DNA of 64,000 nucleotides from Petunia secreta (lineage: Eukaryota; Streptophyta; Magnoliopsida; Solanales; Solanaceae), in the NCBI GenBank assembly GCA_029990175.1, contig JARKIP010000049.1, positions 9,154,001 to 9,218,000 on the forward strand. Direction: 5' to 3'. Numbering within the stretch: position 1 is the stretch's first letter; every line of letters begins with the position of its first letter. The position numbers and the translations under genes were made by a program. The notes beneath the pieces were generated by a model. It worked only from the letters and a program-made list of their open reading frames with translations. It searched no databases and was not told where the DNA came from. Of this stretch, positions 10,871 to 21,414 are shown piece after piece.

Positions 10871-12110
10871 ACGATGAATAGAACGGGCGATATGCAAATT
10901 AGCAGATTAGCTATACGGACGATAGGCAAACAAGCAAGATGATTGAATAGATCAAAGTTATTATGTGATCGAGCAGAGTAACCTGGATGGCGACTAGTAA
11001 GTAAGCGGGTGATAAACACAAAGAATTGATCAACTACTTGAACAAAGGGTAAATGAACTGATTGATCAATTTAAGTTGGGGTGATGCGATGAAATAAAAC
11101 AAAGTAAATAGACGCTAGTGAGAAAATGGGCGATAAGCGCAAACAACTTGATTAATTAATGCTGATACGTTCTTAGGCTGATAATAATGATTTTAACTAG
11201 AACCAGTCAAATAAAGCAATAATGATAATTAACGGATCAAAGGAAACAAGATAATGATGAAAGCGATAAATAAACAAAGCGGTAAAGCTTATTGATTTAT
11301 TTGAATGCTCGTGCTCTGGCAAGAAGGTGAGCTTCGTGCAATGGTGATTGAAATAATTTGTGGTGGCGGTAGAGCACTTAAAATGCTAAAAAGGGATTTA
11401 ATTGTTTAAAAGAACGTAAAAATTACAATGGGGGAGAGGGTTGTATTTATAGTTGAAGACTCCTAAATCTAGCACGACTCCACCTTGCACGTTTCTCCAT
11501 ATTAATTGGTGCACTTATCCACGTCTCAACGACCGCCCTACAAAAGCGGGATTTGGTTGATCGTACTTATATACTCCAACGACTCTCTTCCTTCTCTTCA
11601 GAAGACTTGACTTTGGTCGATGTTATTAAATGGGCAATTACCTTTTGCTGTTGTTCGCATTACGTGAACCCTTTGCTGACCAGTCCCCGAATTTTGCTCT
11701 GAGTTTTCCATGTCAACGGACACGTATCGCTACGTGTCGGAACGAAATCCTGCCAATACAATACACTTCCTTTTAACAATTCTAAGAATCTCAAATTAGA
11801 GTGAAGGAACTTCGCATTCCTTGCCTCATATTCAAAGTAAACTGAATAAGAAATTCAGATGTTCAACCAAAAACTTCCAGTAAGTTGGTGCGCTCAAATT
11901 TGCTTGTTGGTAACACCTTAGTTACATAATTTGAGAACTTTAGCAGTTTATCTCTAGTCTGATTCCACTTTTCCAAGTAAAGAAAACATATATAAGTAGT
12001 TTATCTCTTGTCATACTCTATTGATTGTTGAAGCAGTTAGACTGAAAGTGTTATATATTCCTTCCCGTTTTATCAATTGTTGTGTGATTTTCCTCTTGGA
12101 AGAATGCTAC
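10871..12110. other. Intergenic part of segment A, no gene recognised
   Basis: This is AT-rich sequence. 10871-11493 recurs at 26878-27500. 11494-12110 is unique in the window. I see no coding frame, tRNA or terminal repeats. The stretch may be the remains of an LTR or a gene flank, but nothing in it settles that. Confidence 0.5.
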
Positions 12111-12114
12111 GCAG

Positions 12115-12168
12115 TTCCCACACTGGATGCGGAAGAAAACTGAATAGAAGGATACTAGAATAAAATAG
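12115..12168 (+). promoter_or_regulatory. U-snRNA promoter: USE and TATA-like box upstream of U2
   Basis: TTCCCACACTG at 12115-12125 matches 8 of 11 positions of the plant upstream sequence element RTCCCACATCG and lies about 67-77 bp before the RNA start. AATAAAATAG at 12159-12168 is a TATA-like box at about -33 to -24. The spacing of roughly 34 bp between the two is that of RNA polymerase II type plant snRNA genes. The match is imperfect, so activity is not certain. Segment B lacks this region altogether. Confidence 0.65.
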
Positions 12169-12191
12169 ATGGTCCGCGCACATCAAAAGGC

Positions 12192-12387
12192 ATACCTTTC
12201 TCGGCCTTTTGGCTAAGATCAAGTGTAGTATCTGTTCTTATCAGTTTAATATCTGATATGTGAGTCATCGACTCACACGATATTAACTCAATTTTTTAAA
12301 GGGGAAAGTCCATCACAATAGCTTGCTATTGGGGCTTTCAAGTGTCGTCTTGGCGTTGCACTACTGCCTTGGCCTGGCACACCCCAC
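12192..12387 (+). ncRNA. U2: U2 spliceosomal snRNA, copy A
   Basis: ATACCTTTCTCGGCCTTTTG opens the RNA as in plant U2. The branch-point recognition sequence GTAGTATC follows in the run AAGTGTAGTATCTGTTC. GTGAGTC and GACTCAC form a perfect stem IIb around ATC. The Sm-like site CAATTTTTTAA is present, then GCTTGCTATTGGGGCTTTC and the 3' stem-loop with GTTGCACTACTGCC. Length about 196 nt fits plant U2. The RNA pairs with the intron branch site in the U2 snRNP in the nucleus. With a USE/TATA promoter in front and a 3' box behind, this copy could be active. It lies inside transposon-rich DNA, so it may be one of many dispersed copies. The exact 3' end is estimated. Confidence 0.9.
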
Positions 12388-12401
12388 CAAGTGTAGTTTA
12401 A
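12388..12401 (+). terminator. Plant snRNA 3' box after U2 copy A
   Basis: CA, five bases, then AGTTTAA fits the plant snRNA 3'-end formation consensus CA(N)3-10AGTNNAA exactly and lies directly after the expected U2 3' end. The same string follows copy B. Confidence 0.7.
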
Positions 12402-12514
12402 AATTTAATGTTTTTCAATATATTTTAAAGTGTCAAAAGTAAAGCCTTAACCTTCCTCATTTGTCTGAATTTCCAATGCAGGTTTGGGTTTCAAGTGTTT
12501 AATAGAGAATCCAA

Positions 12515-12608
12515 TTCTCGAGCCGAGGATCTATGGGAAACAGCCTCACACTGCCTCACACAAGGTAGGGGTAAGGTCTGCGTCCCACTTGTGGGATCAC
12601 ATTGTTGT
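12515..12608 (+). repeat. SINE 3'-part fragment (Solanaceae type)
   Basis: TTCTCGAGCCGAGGATCTAT, GGAAACAGCCTC, AAGGTAGGGGTAAGGTCTGC and CACTTGTGGGATCACATTG occur in this order, as in the 3' half of common nightshade SINEs. It has an internal shortening between GTCTGCG and CCCACTTG. No polymerase III A or B box is seen, so it is a truncated copy. The same fragment is in segment B. The family name is from memory. Confidence 0.7.
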
Positions 12609-12663
12609 AATGGAGGACCCAATTGGCAGAAGGAGAAAACAAAGCAGTTACTGGTTGTTTTAA

Positions 12664-13913
12664 TTGCATCTTTTTATGAGGAGCCTTATACCTCGAGCTA
12701 AGATTTTGAGAGCCAAGAATAGTGGAATAATGCGATTTTTTCACTGCCCAGAAGAAGAAGTTCACCATGAGTTAATGACTTCCGAATGGTATGATAACAT
12801 TCTCAAAATTAACAAAACTGAGTCGCTAAAGAATGTGGATTTTGTTGATAGAAAGCTAGTTAATATTAATGATCATTCGAGAGTTTATGATGAAAGGTTG
12901 GTGGACAAGTTGTATACATTTAAATCACTAGCTAGGACCTTTATTGGGTGTCTGTCGATGCAAGAAATGATGACGAAAAATGTGATGGAAGCATTAGCTA
13001 ATGGGGAATGCGTGCAGCCTGTGTGTTGTTTTAGTAAAGCTAGCGAGAGGGAATCGATGACAGTTGATTCCCTCACTAAAGTGTCAAATTTCTTAAATGT
13101 TTCTGCTCAACAGAAGAAACTTGTCAGGCAATCGATATGTGCACAGGTTACAAAGTACCCGATCTTGACAAGGGCACTCGAGTAGATATTGAATGGACTG
13201 AAGTCTGAGATTGATTTTCTAAGTTGTAGGTGTCCGAGTAAAGAAATTAAAATGGCGCAGCAAATAGTTATGACTTGTCAAAAGTTTTTAGAAAGTGCAA
13301 CTTCTTATGATCCTGACTCAACTTCGTCGATGCGCCTTGCACCTGCAAAAGGCGTGGAGTCACCCGCTCCTCACAAGTGGGAAGATTTTCTTGAAATGTT
13401 CTTAGACCTTACTGCTTGGGTGAAGAGACAAAATTAACTTCGGAGGTTAAGAAGCTTGAGGTCATGAAAGAAGGGCTTTATCAGATTAGGGATGTTTTGA
13501 TAGACAAAAACATTGGATATAAGGAAACTCGATACCAGGAGAGTTTAGTGCAGAAGAAGTTGACTAAGACATTGGGCCGCTCGTCGCGGTGTGTGTTCAC
13601 ACTTCTTCTTTATTATCTTTTTGGCAGCATATGGGATATTGAAGTTGAAGTTTGTGGAGGAGTTTATGCAATTGATCATGGGGATAAGTTCTGTTTGTGC
13701 ATGGGAAAAATTTTAACATCTAACGAGGAGAATATGCTGCAGAGTGGGGTGAAGCAGCTAAGCAGAGCTCTGGGGCTTTTCAAGTTTGTATGGGAAACGG
13801 CAGGAATGAAAGGCGACCTAGAAGTACAAGGCCATTTGTGGTGCATTGGTGCCAAGAATAAGTCATTTACCTACAGAAATAATATGTTCTTGCTGCATTC
13901 TATTAGTTGCTGA
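12664..13913 (+). pseudogene. Broken plant protein gene of unrecognised function (copy A)
   Basis: A continuous protein-like signal of about 415 codons runs from ATG 12664 to TGA 13913. It is broken by an in-frame TAG at 13183-13185, where the frame simply continues on the far side with ILNGLKSEIDFL, and by a frameshift near 13416-13430 (after ...DLTA). Codon content, absence of low complexity and conservation-like stretches such as FKSLARTFIGCLSMQEMMTK suggest an ancient host gene rather than a transposon. I cannot name the family. No introns are visible, so it may be a retrocopy or a single-exon gene. Copy B (27984-28482) is more damaged. The upstream part may be missing, as a SINE fragment lies 55 bp before the first ATG. 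Confidence 0.6.
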
Positions 13914-14450
13914 TGCGAGCCTTCTCTCCGACAATGAGAACTAGAATGGTCATACTAGAGGATGGCGTATTCATCACTGAAAGTGCTTAGTAGATTAATA
14001 TGTGATCAACTTTTTGCTGCCATTAAGATGCAGTCATCATTTTCAGGATGTTAGTTATGTTGGGGAAAGTTTTAATGTCTGAGTAACAGGACGATTATTG
14101 CTTCATCTTCATCTGTTTGGGGGTACTTTTGTGCTTATTTTCTTTTGATCCTCCATATGCCACTAAACTAACCAGTTCAGTGTAGTTGGAAGAGTGATCT
14201 GGCCAGTTCTAGTGAAAAGCATGGAGACGGTAACATTAAGAAATCTGTTTTGTTGTTTTCCATTTTATAACTAAGAAAATGTAGCAAAAAACTTTCATGT
14301 ATTACAGTTGAACTCTTTCTTTTATGATTATTAGTGCTCTTTTCTGTTTTATTGAAGCTGATACTGACAAGACTAAAATTCAGAGCTTCTTTGCTATCTT
14401 TAGGAGGCATTAATAATCAGTTGATCCACATGTCAAACTAGATTCTGGGG
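13914..14450. other. 3' flank of the pseudogene, no gene seen
   Basis: AT-rich sequence shared with segment B (28483-29056). In B a stretch of about 40 bp (AAAGTTTTAATGTCCGAGTAA) is tandemly doubled near 28635-28700. A 77-codon frame on minus at 14177-14410 has no family signal. Confidence 0.5.
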
Positions 14451-14546
14451 TCGAAGAGCTATTTTCGACCTTATTTGGGTCGACCACCACGATGTGTCGT
14501 ATTTCGACCAATTTGGCGGTCGAAAAAGACAGTTTTTTTAGTAGTG
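14451..14546 (-). mobile_element. Detached 3' terminus of a CACTA1-family element
   Basis: It ends in AGTTTTTTTAGTAGTG, the exact inverse of the 5' terminus CACTACTAAAAAAACT at 30253. Inside are the family's subterminal TCGACC/GGTCGA motifs. From 14451 it is close to 25767 onward, the 3' subterminal part of CACTA1a. It is joined on its left to segment A with no transposon body, so it is a broken-off end. Confidence 0.8.
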
Positions 14547-14875
14547 TGTCTTGTTTAATGCTTTCATCCCCATTTATTGTGACCTTGTCTTGTTTAATGA
14601 TTCCATTGCCTTGTGTTGTGACTCTGCCATACTAGTAAGGAGGAAGCTTAGGGGGTACGGTATCATTATACAAGATGGACTCATCAAAAACTAGCATGTT
14701 CAAAGCCTTGAGTATGAAAGTGTAGGTAAAGGCATCTTCCTGGATCTTCTCATACATCCAGATTTTGAAAAAATGTCCAGCACCCATTTCACATTTGAGC
14801 CGCAATTCAATCTAAAACAAGACAAGGTCACAATAAACGACGACGGAATCATTAAACAAGATCTAGTGCATTAGT
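14547..14875. repeat. Inverted copies of a CACTA1 flank repeat
   Basis: 14547-14628 contains CTTGTTTAATGATTCCATTG and CCTTGTGTTGTGACT. The reverse complement of these motifs appears at 14815-14870 and again, in several tandem copies, at 30116-30252 right before the CACTA1b terminus. The result is an inverted repeat with a spacer of about 190 bp. 14876-15131 is AT-rich and shows no feature. Confidence 0.65.
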
Positions 14876-15719
14876 TATGTGTTCATCCAAACTCAGACAT
14901 TTTTTGCCTTTTTGCTCGAAAATCCGCTAAATAAATACAAATATTAAATTTTGAACCAAGTACGTTAAATGGATTGTAAAATTTCGAAGTCAAACCATAA
15001 TTATTCAAATCATGAATGAATGCGATGTTGGTGAAAAAAAGAGAATACGTCATAGTTTTTCTTTTTCATTTTTGTATTTTTACATTTAAAATTTATTAGT
15101 GGAAATTAACCTTCTCTATTGAAGTATTCAAGTTGATAATAGTAATTAATATGGTGTTATTAAAAAATATTGTTTGTTTAGGGCAAAAAAATGGCAAAAT
15201 ATTATAAAAAATCATACATATTGTTTCTCAATCTGTACTTTGATGTTTTATTTTTTTAATAGGCTAGTTCAATGTACTTATATAATTATAAACATAAGAA
15301 GATATTTGTATTCTTATTTTTGTGCAATGAATGTGTTTACTTTGTGCAATGAATGTGTTTATTTTTGTGCAATGAAATGTTACATATTTACTTGTTCCTT
15401 AAGTAATGTGAATGTGTCAACAGGTATGAAGAAAGTGTTTAGTCGAAGGAAAAAGGCAGATGAGCCTTCGGGTGAGCCGGCACAGGACACTCCTACCTCT
15501 CAGGTGCCGCATCACCTTCCTACAGGAGCACCTTCAGGATACAGTCCAGACTTTTTCAGGCCACCCGGCATGTCTCAGGTGCCGCATTCGCTTCCTACAG
15601 GAGCACCTACAGGTTACAGTCCAGATTTTTCAGGCCACCTGGCATGTCTCAGGGCCATCCTGGTTGGCGGCATAACTTCAGTAGTTATGACATGACTGAG
15701 ACCCAGGCCGGTCCATCCC

Positions 15720-15724
15720 AGGGC
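15720..15724. repeat. Left target-site duplication of Element 2 (AGGGC)
   Basis: AGGGC precedes TGACACGACCC and is repeated at 23871-23875 after GGTCGTTTCA. Confidence 0.92.
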
Positions 15725-18181
15725 TGACACGACCCAAAATCCGGTTAGGCCGTGCGGGCACCCGACATCTTCCCCTAGACCCGTCGGGCGAACCCTTACC
15801 AATTAAATTAGGAAAATAAATATAATAATTCATAAATAAGGACAAGACTTTAAAAATTTTTTTACAGACATACTGATACCTCTAAGCTGTACAAAAGAAA
15901 TTACAGCTGACTACCCAACATGCTAGGTTTAGGGCTATCCAGACCAGACATCTAAGAATACAAAAGAAGACAAATACCTCCTGAAGGGAGTAAAATGCAA
16001 CTGAAATAATAACCAATAAACTGGTGGCCATCCAGAATAAAAGCTGGCTCACCCTGACAGCTGAAGTCGTCTTCGCTCCTGAACAACGTGGCGAACTCAG
16101 TCCTGGAGCGAACCTGCCGAAACGAAATAGGTAGACAAGAAACAAACAACAAACAAGGGTGAGTCAAAAGGACTCAATAAGTGGGGCAGACTAGCCACCT
16201 TAAAGAATAGGACAGCTAGCCAGGGAGAAAAGAAATAGATACACCAAATTCCTTTTATTTAAATTATATAAAAAAACAGAGTCAGATAACGACCGGAAAT
16301 ACGTAAGAAACTTATAAACTAAACCAAGGATGCGTGCCAAAAACATATCAACAAATAAGCAATGCACATATAAGCAGAACAGTAGTCATGTATCGTAAGT
16401 CTACACAATGGTATGAAATGAGATGAAATGATATGAAATGAAATGCACAGGGTCACATGTGCCCATAATCCCATCCCGAAGCGGAATACTCCTGCATTCG
16501 GTGGGAATCCAATCTGATAACCAACTGGAGCGGAATACTCCTGCTCCTGGGGCGGAATACTCCTGCACCCGATATAATATAAAGCTGAGGCGGAATACTC
16601 CTGCACTCTCCTGGGGCGGAATCCTCCTACCCTCAATATGATACAATGGAGCGGAATACTCCTGCTCCTGGGGCGGAATACTCCTACCCTCAATATGATA
16701 CAATGGAGCGGAATACTTCTGCTCCTGGGGCGGAATACTCCTGCACCCAATATGATATGCAATGTAATACATATGAATGCAATGTGATGTAATAATAACC
16801 CTTCACCGGCGCGGGACTCTCATCGACAGCCGGGAAGTAGATGCCAACTCACAGCCAGAGTACAATGCTCAGTTCCTCAATGCAATACCAACAACAGGAC
16901 ATAACATAAAATATACAATGTAAATCCAAAGCTAAGGCGTAATGAGTACGCCTATCGGCAGCTACACACGTAAGGAATACGTGGTAGAAAATCCACGAGG
17001 CCAGGTGCCTCCAAAGAAATGGATATAAACACTTACCTTGTTACAAAGTTAGTACAGCCACTCAATAACCGCTTTGTCCTTTGGATTCATTGCCAAACGA
17101 TCCCACTGTATTCAATAAGCAGAAAAATATATCACATTAGGCTAAAGCCTTCATTCCTCACATCTTAGGGCAATCCAGGTAGGAACCTGATACCCTATTC
17201 GCATACGCAATACGCAGGCCAGGCCTAGGTACAGGGTTTATGGTCACATAACCAAACCCCAAATAAATTACATTTATATGTTGCCCATAACTCACTGAGT
17301 ACGAATATATAATCAATTCCATTATCGGGGTCCATTTGACCCTTTAAACTATTAACTGAACTTATTAAAACGATGTCTAATATTCCAAGTTTTACCGTTA
17401 AAATATATTTAAACACACGTAATAAACTTAAATAATATATTAGGATCATTACCTGAATGTTCTGGGGTAAAAATTCTACTTTTCTCCGGCCCCTTTTTCT
17501 CATTTTCTGGCATTTTCCCAGCCTCTGCGTCATTTTCTTAATTCCTGTCAATGTTTGCGTTTTGTTTTGTTTTCTGTAAAAGTGATCTTAGGTGAGCATA
17601 TAAGCTCACCATTAAACCGCCATACAGTTTTTCCTTTTTTTTTTTTTTTTTTTTTTGTCTTTTGTCTTTTTCTCTTTTCTCTTTTCTTTTTTCTTTTCGC
17701 GACGAAAATTAAAACGATACCCTATGATATTCGAAATAATTCCAACTTTTGCATACGAGTTATAAAAAATATATGTAACATACTCGCGAAGGCGGATCTC
17801 AAATTGGACTCCCGAAACTCAAGATGCGAATTTAAATAGAAAAGAAGTCAAATTATTTAACTTTCGGCATTTTAGCGGAAACTAGCCGAACAACATCGAA
17901 ATTTACTTTCGAAAGTTTACAAAAATCACACATAATCATACGAACCTAACGGCACTTTCGGATTTCGAATCGGAGCTCATTCGGTAAAAACCGAGCTTGA
18001 AAATCTCTTTTTAATATTTATTGCCAATATAAACTGAAACCTTCTTCCGATGCCTACCAAACGAGGTCTGATTTAGCTCAAATTTTACAGACAGGTTCTA
18101 ATGGACATTACGAATATTTTAAAATTATCGGCACGCCAATCGGAGTCCTAACTTCCGAAACGACTGACCGAGGTCGTTTCA
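15725..18181 (-). repeat. 3' LTR of Element 2 (2457 bp)
   Basis: On minus it starts TGAAACGACCTCGG (18181) and ends GGGTCGTGTCA (15725). It carries a T-rich tract at about 17633-17656 and a repeat array at 16480-16760. The frames seen in it (for example 16319-16762, 17225-17551 and 17555-17839) recur in the other LTR and are not genes. Confidence 0.9.
16480..16760 (-). repeat. Tandem array in Element 2 3' LTR
   Basis: GCGGAATACTCCTGC recurs many times in pairs separated by CAATATGATACAATGGA-type spacers. The matching array in the 5' LTR is at about 22170-22450. Element 1 has no such expansion at this place but has other expanded arrays instead. Confidence 0.85.
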
Positions 18182-21100
18182 TTCTCCTCCACTTAAACTC
18201 TCGTTCGTCCTCGAACGAGCCTAAATCTAAAGCAAGATTTACGCAGATAACAAGAGAACTTGCACAACCTTCATAAACTACTCCACGGACATTATCTCAT
18301 AATTACAGAATCAGAGTTATAACACGCACATTAAACTCTTGGATAAAAACATAGCTGGATAATATCATAACGCCATTGCCCAACTTATTCTGGCTAAACC
18401 GATCCTTCCTCGATCACGAGAGGAGAATTCTACATTTTCTAAGCAAAGATATACGAAACTCTGGATGGACTAACATGATTCAGCCGAGAATCACCTTTTC
18501 GATATACCTTTCGATATAGAACAGGTCGATGAAACTAAGAATTAGCTCACACTTGATGCAATAGGGGAAACTTTTGAGGTACCTTGTTACTATACACTAT
18601 AGAAGATTTGATGCAAGCTATATTATTTTTTGCGAACGCATTATACAACATCTCAGTTGATTTAGTATTACCATTCAGTATTTGGAGGAAGACTCCTCCA
18701 CTTAAAGCACAAACTCATGCAGCCATTTGAATAGGAATAACCATCCTCGCACAGTCTGCTGGACTAAAGAAGATTTAGCTAAAAGCTGAAAGTAGGCAGA
18801 CCTAAGCTACCAACTACTCTTTCGACTTGCCAAACAGCTGAAACTCTCAAGTTCACAACTCCATACCTTTGCCGTAAACACCACCGCCTGATGGATGGTA
18901 CTTCTATATAAAAATTTCGGCAGAGTTTCCCCTGAAACTGGATGATCCGCAAAAACAGAACCAGCACTATACTATACATGGAAATGGATACCCGGATAAA
19001 CTGATATCCAAAATAATAATATGCTTACCCGGCTACAATAACACGTACTCTGGCTCAACACAGGGAACGTCACAAGCGGCTACCAATAGCCCAAGCTCAC
19101 TAGTGCCGGACGAAGAAGAAATGGAAATGGACCGAGGATAGAAATAATTAGAGCTTCAGGAAGCTCATCTTCTTATTTCTTGGCTACCAGAGCTAGACTA
19201 CTTCCGAGTCAGGCTAACCCAAAAATCGCAATTGAAGAAATAGACATTAAATGAGCTTTATGGAAAAACAACCATGCCAGTTTAACCTCCCAATAAGAAG
19301 GAAACTCTGATAATTTAGCAGAAAATCTTTTTATAACCCAGATAAGCTCATAGGATAACATGACTTTACTAGCGTCTCGAACCGAAAGGAGATACGTAGA
19401 TCGAGCATTACTTACCAGCCACTTTACGCCGGAAGAAACAACGATATTTCCTGATGGTGACGAATAAAAATCTCATCATCTTACCAACACTGAATTCCAA
19501 AGAGAGAGGTAGACTGACTTGACATAATAACAGAATGTGGCACAATAAGATGCCAAGCAGAAAATACCGCCACTCACTCTCAATCTCTCACATTTAAACC
19601 TAGTAGGTCTCACAAATACCAGAAATAAATCATATCAGAAGCTCACCCCTCTACCGCAACCGATTCTTAATAGAAACAACATCCAAGAAAACCATCAAAA
19701 CATTATAAGACACACCATTTCCAGATCGATCGAAAGAATCAAATCTTACTCACATTTAAGAGAAGAAAAAATCTCAAGGTCTACTACATCGGATGCCTCA
19801 GCATCCTGCCAGGCTGGCAGTTCATAAAACTGCCTCTGCGGCTGAACTAAGTCGCTACACGGATAATTACCTTCTGAAGAACTACTACCACCACGCTCTC
19901 AACCGCTACTGGATGGTGGCATTTCTTTTGCTGATTGAGATCTAAATGAAATTCCCTGCGACTGCGCAAATGCCTGATGATGAGAGAAAAGACGACTGCC
20001 TACTTGTCGGAGTAAGGGAAAATCCTCAAAAAGAATAGCCAGACTCATGACAATGATAACAACTTTTCAGTGAAAATGGAAGCTGGACAGATTGTTGATA
20101 GCTACAAAAAGAAAACTGAGTCTATCTTGATGAGCTACTGGCGCACTCTAAGAATTACGTGACACAAGCTGAGATAACCTGGAAGGCGACCTCTCAAAAT
20201 AATCAGGACTTTTACCTCCAAATGAGGTACCATAGTTACCCACCAGGGCAATGGGATCTCTTACTTTCCCACTCTAACTCTTCCCGCTCTAACTTATGGT
20301 ATGCCTCATACCTCTGAGAAATATCAACAACGACATCAAATAAAGTCCCAACCTCAATTTTTCGAGCCATCTGGGACCTCAAGGAAGGAGAAAGGTCACT
20401 AATAAATATTTGAATCTATCGAAAGGCTCATGGACTAGTTCTAACACATATTCAGCCATTCTATACAATTCAATCTTATATTCTGAAACACCAACAGGCT
20501 AACCGACAGGCCACCCCATCCAATCCACTCAAACTGGAAACACTTTTCATCTCGCTCGCTACTCGAAAGGAACTTTTTCCACGAATCTAGAAAAAAAAAT
20601 CGAACCACGTTAGCTAATAAAAGAGAGGCCCACCAATTCAAGGCTGGACCCCTGAAACTGGAAAGAAGAATAATCAACACCATACCGCTTGATATAATCA
20701 AAAGCCTGAAGGATACGCTGGCATTATTTTATTTTTTAAGAAAATCACGAGGTTTATCTGATGCATTGCTTAAGAATATCGGAAGGTTCAACCACGTAAA
20801 ATAATGCAACCTCTTTAGGCACTCGGACCGAACTGATACCTCGGCTGGCTAACCAGCCAGAACAATTAGAGGAACAACACATACTACTTCCGGAATATAA
20901 TTTACTGCAGCAATATTAGGAACCAGAAAGGAGCTCCCTGAGATCGAACGTCTGCACATGCGGCAACCTGATAGGCTGCCCAGCGAATGATAGGTTCTTA
21001 CGGTATCTGCGTCGCCAAGATTCTCATAAAGCATCATAGAGAGCCAAGGGAACTACAAGGCCCTGCTCCCTTGCCCATCGCGAGCTTGTACAGCTGGGAC

Positions 21101-21414
21101 CTCCGTAACTAGATCGTCAGCACGATCAAAACACTCGGGGCTTCGTCAGTGCTAACCCCAGGTCAGACTGCTTCGTCTTGAACTCATACCGTTTGCTGAT
21201 TTGTTGCACGAGGGTTCACAATTACCATGAAGGAATTAACGAAACTACTTTTGCATCCTAGACCGATGCATGATCAGAAAAGAAGAAAGTGAAATTTCCT
21301 AAATGCCATCATAGCCTCCCGTAGATAAGTACGGACGTCTACGTACCCATCAGCGAGACTCTACTAGACACTGTCTTAGTCCGGATAGACTCTAAACCTG
21401 GCTCTGATACCAAC
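18182..21414 (-). other. Internal region of Element 2, non-coding
   Basis: The purine tract and TTCGAGGACGAACG-type string lie at the 18182 end, the primer site at the 21414 end. A decayed gag-like stretch lies near 20150-20730. The rest (18190-20150 and 20730-21390) has no frame with family resemblance. 18339-18358 is the unoccupied counterpart of the GL insertion site in Element 1. Near 20441-20701 a frame with QFRGPALNWWASLL-like residues is a Gag relic. Confidence 0.75.
21394..21412 (-). promoter_or_regulatory. Primer-binding site of Element 2 (initiator-Met tRNA type)
   Basis: On minus TGGTATCAGAGCCAGGTTT is complementary to the 3' end of plant initiator tRNA-Met and starts two bases after the LTR. 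Confidence 0.9.

Larger units (their letters stand above)
10866..14450. repeat. Segment A: first copy of a segmental duplication (U2 snRNA, SINE fragment, pseudogene)
   Basis: The sequence from AATAAACGATGAATAG at 10866 to GATTCTGGGG at 14450 recurs in direct orientation at 26873-29056. Copy B lacks about 0.7 kb (roughly 11494-12187 of A, which includes the U2 promoter) and about 0.76 kb of the pseudogene (roughly 12717-13475). Elsewhere the two copies are nearly identical. Segment A begins exactly at the end of the Element 1 LTR and ends exactly where a detached CACTA terminus starts. Confidence 0.9.

Noticed and set aside
16319..17839. Frames of 94-147 codons repeated at 22008-23528
   Set aside because: They lie in the two Element 2 LTRs, run through GCGGAATACTCCTGC arrays and a T-rich tract, and have no domain.
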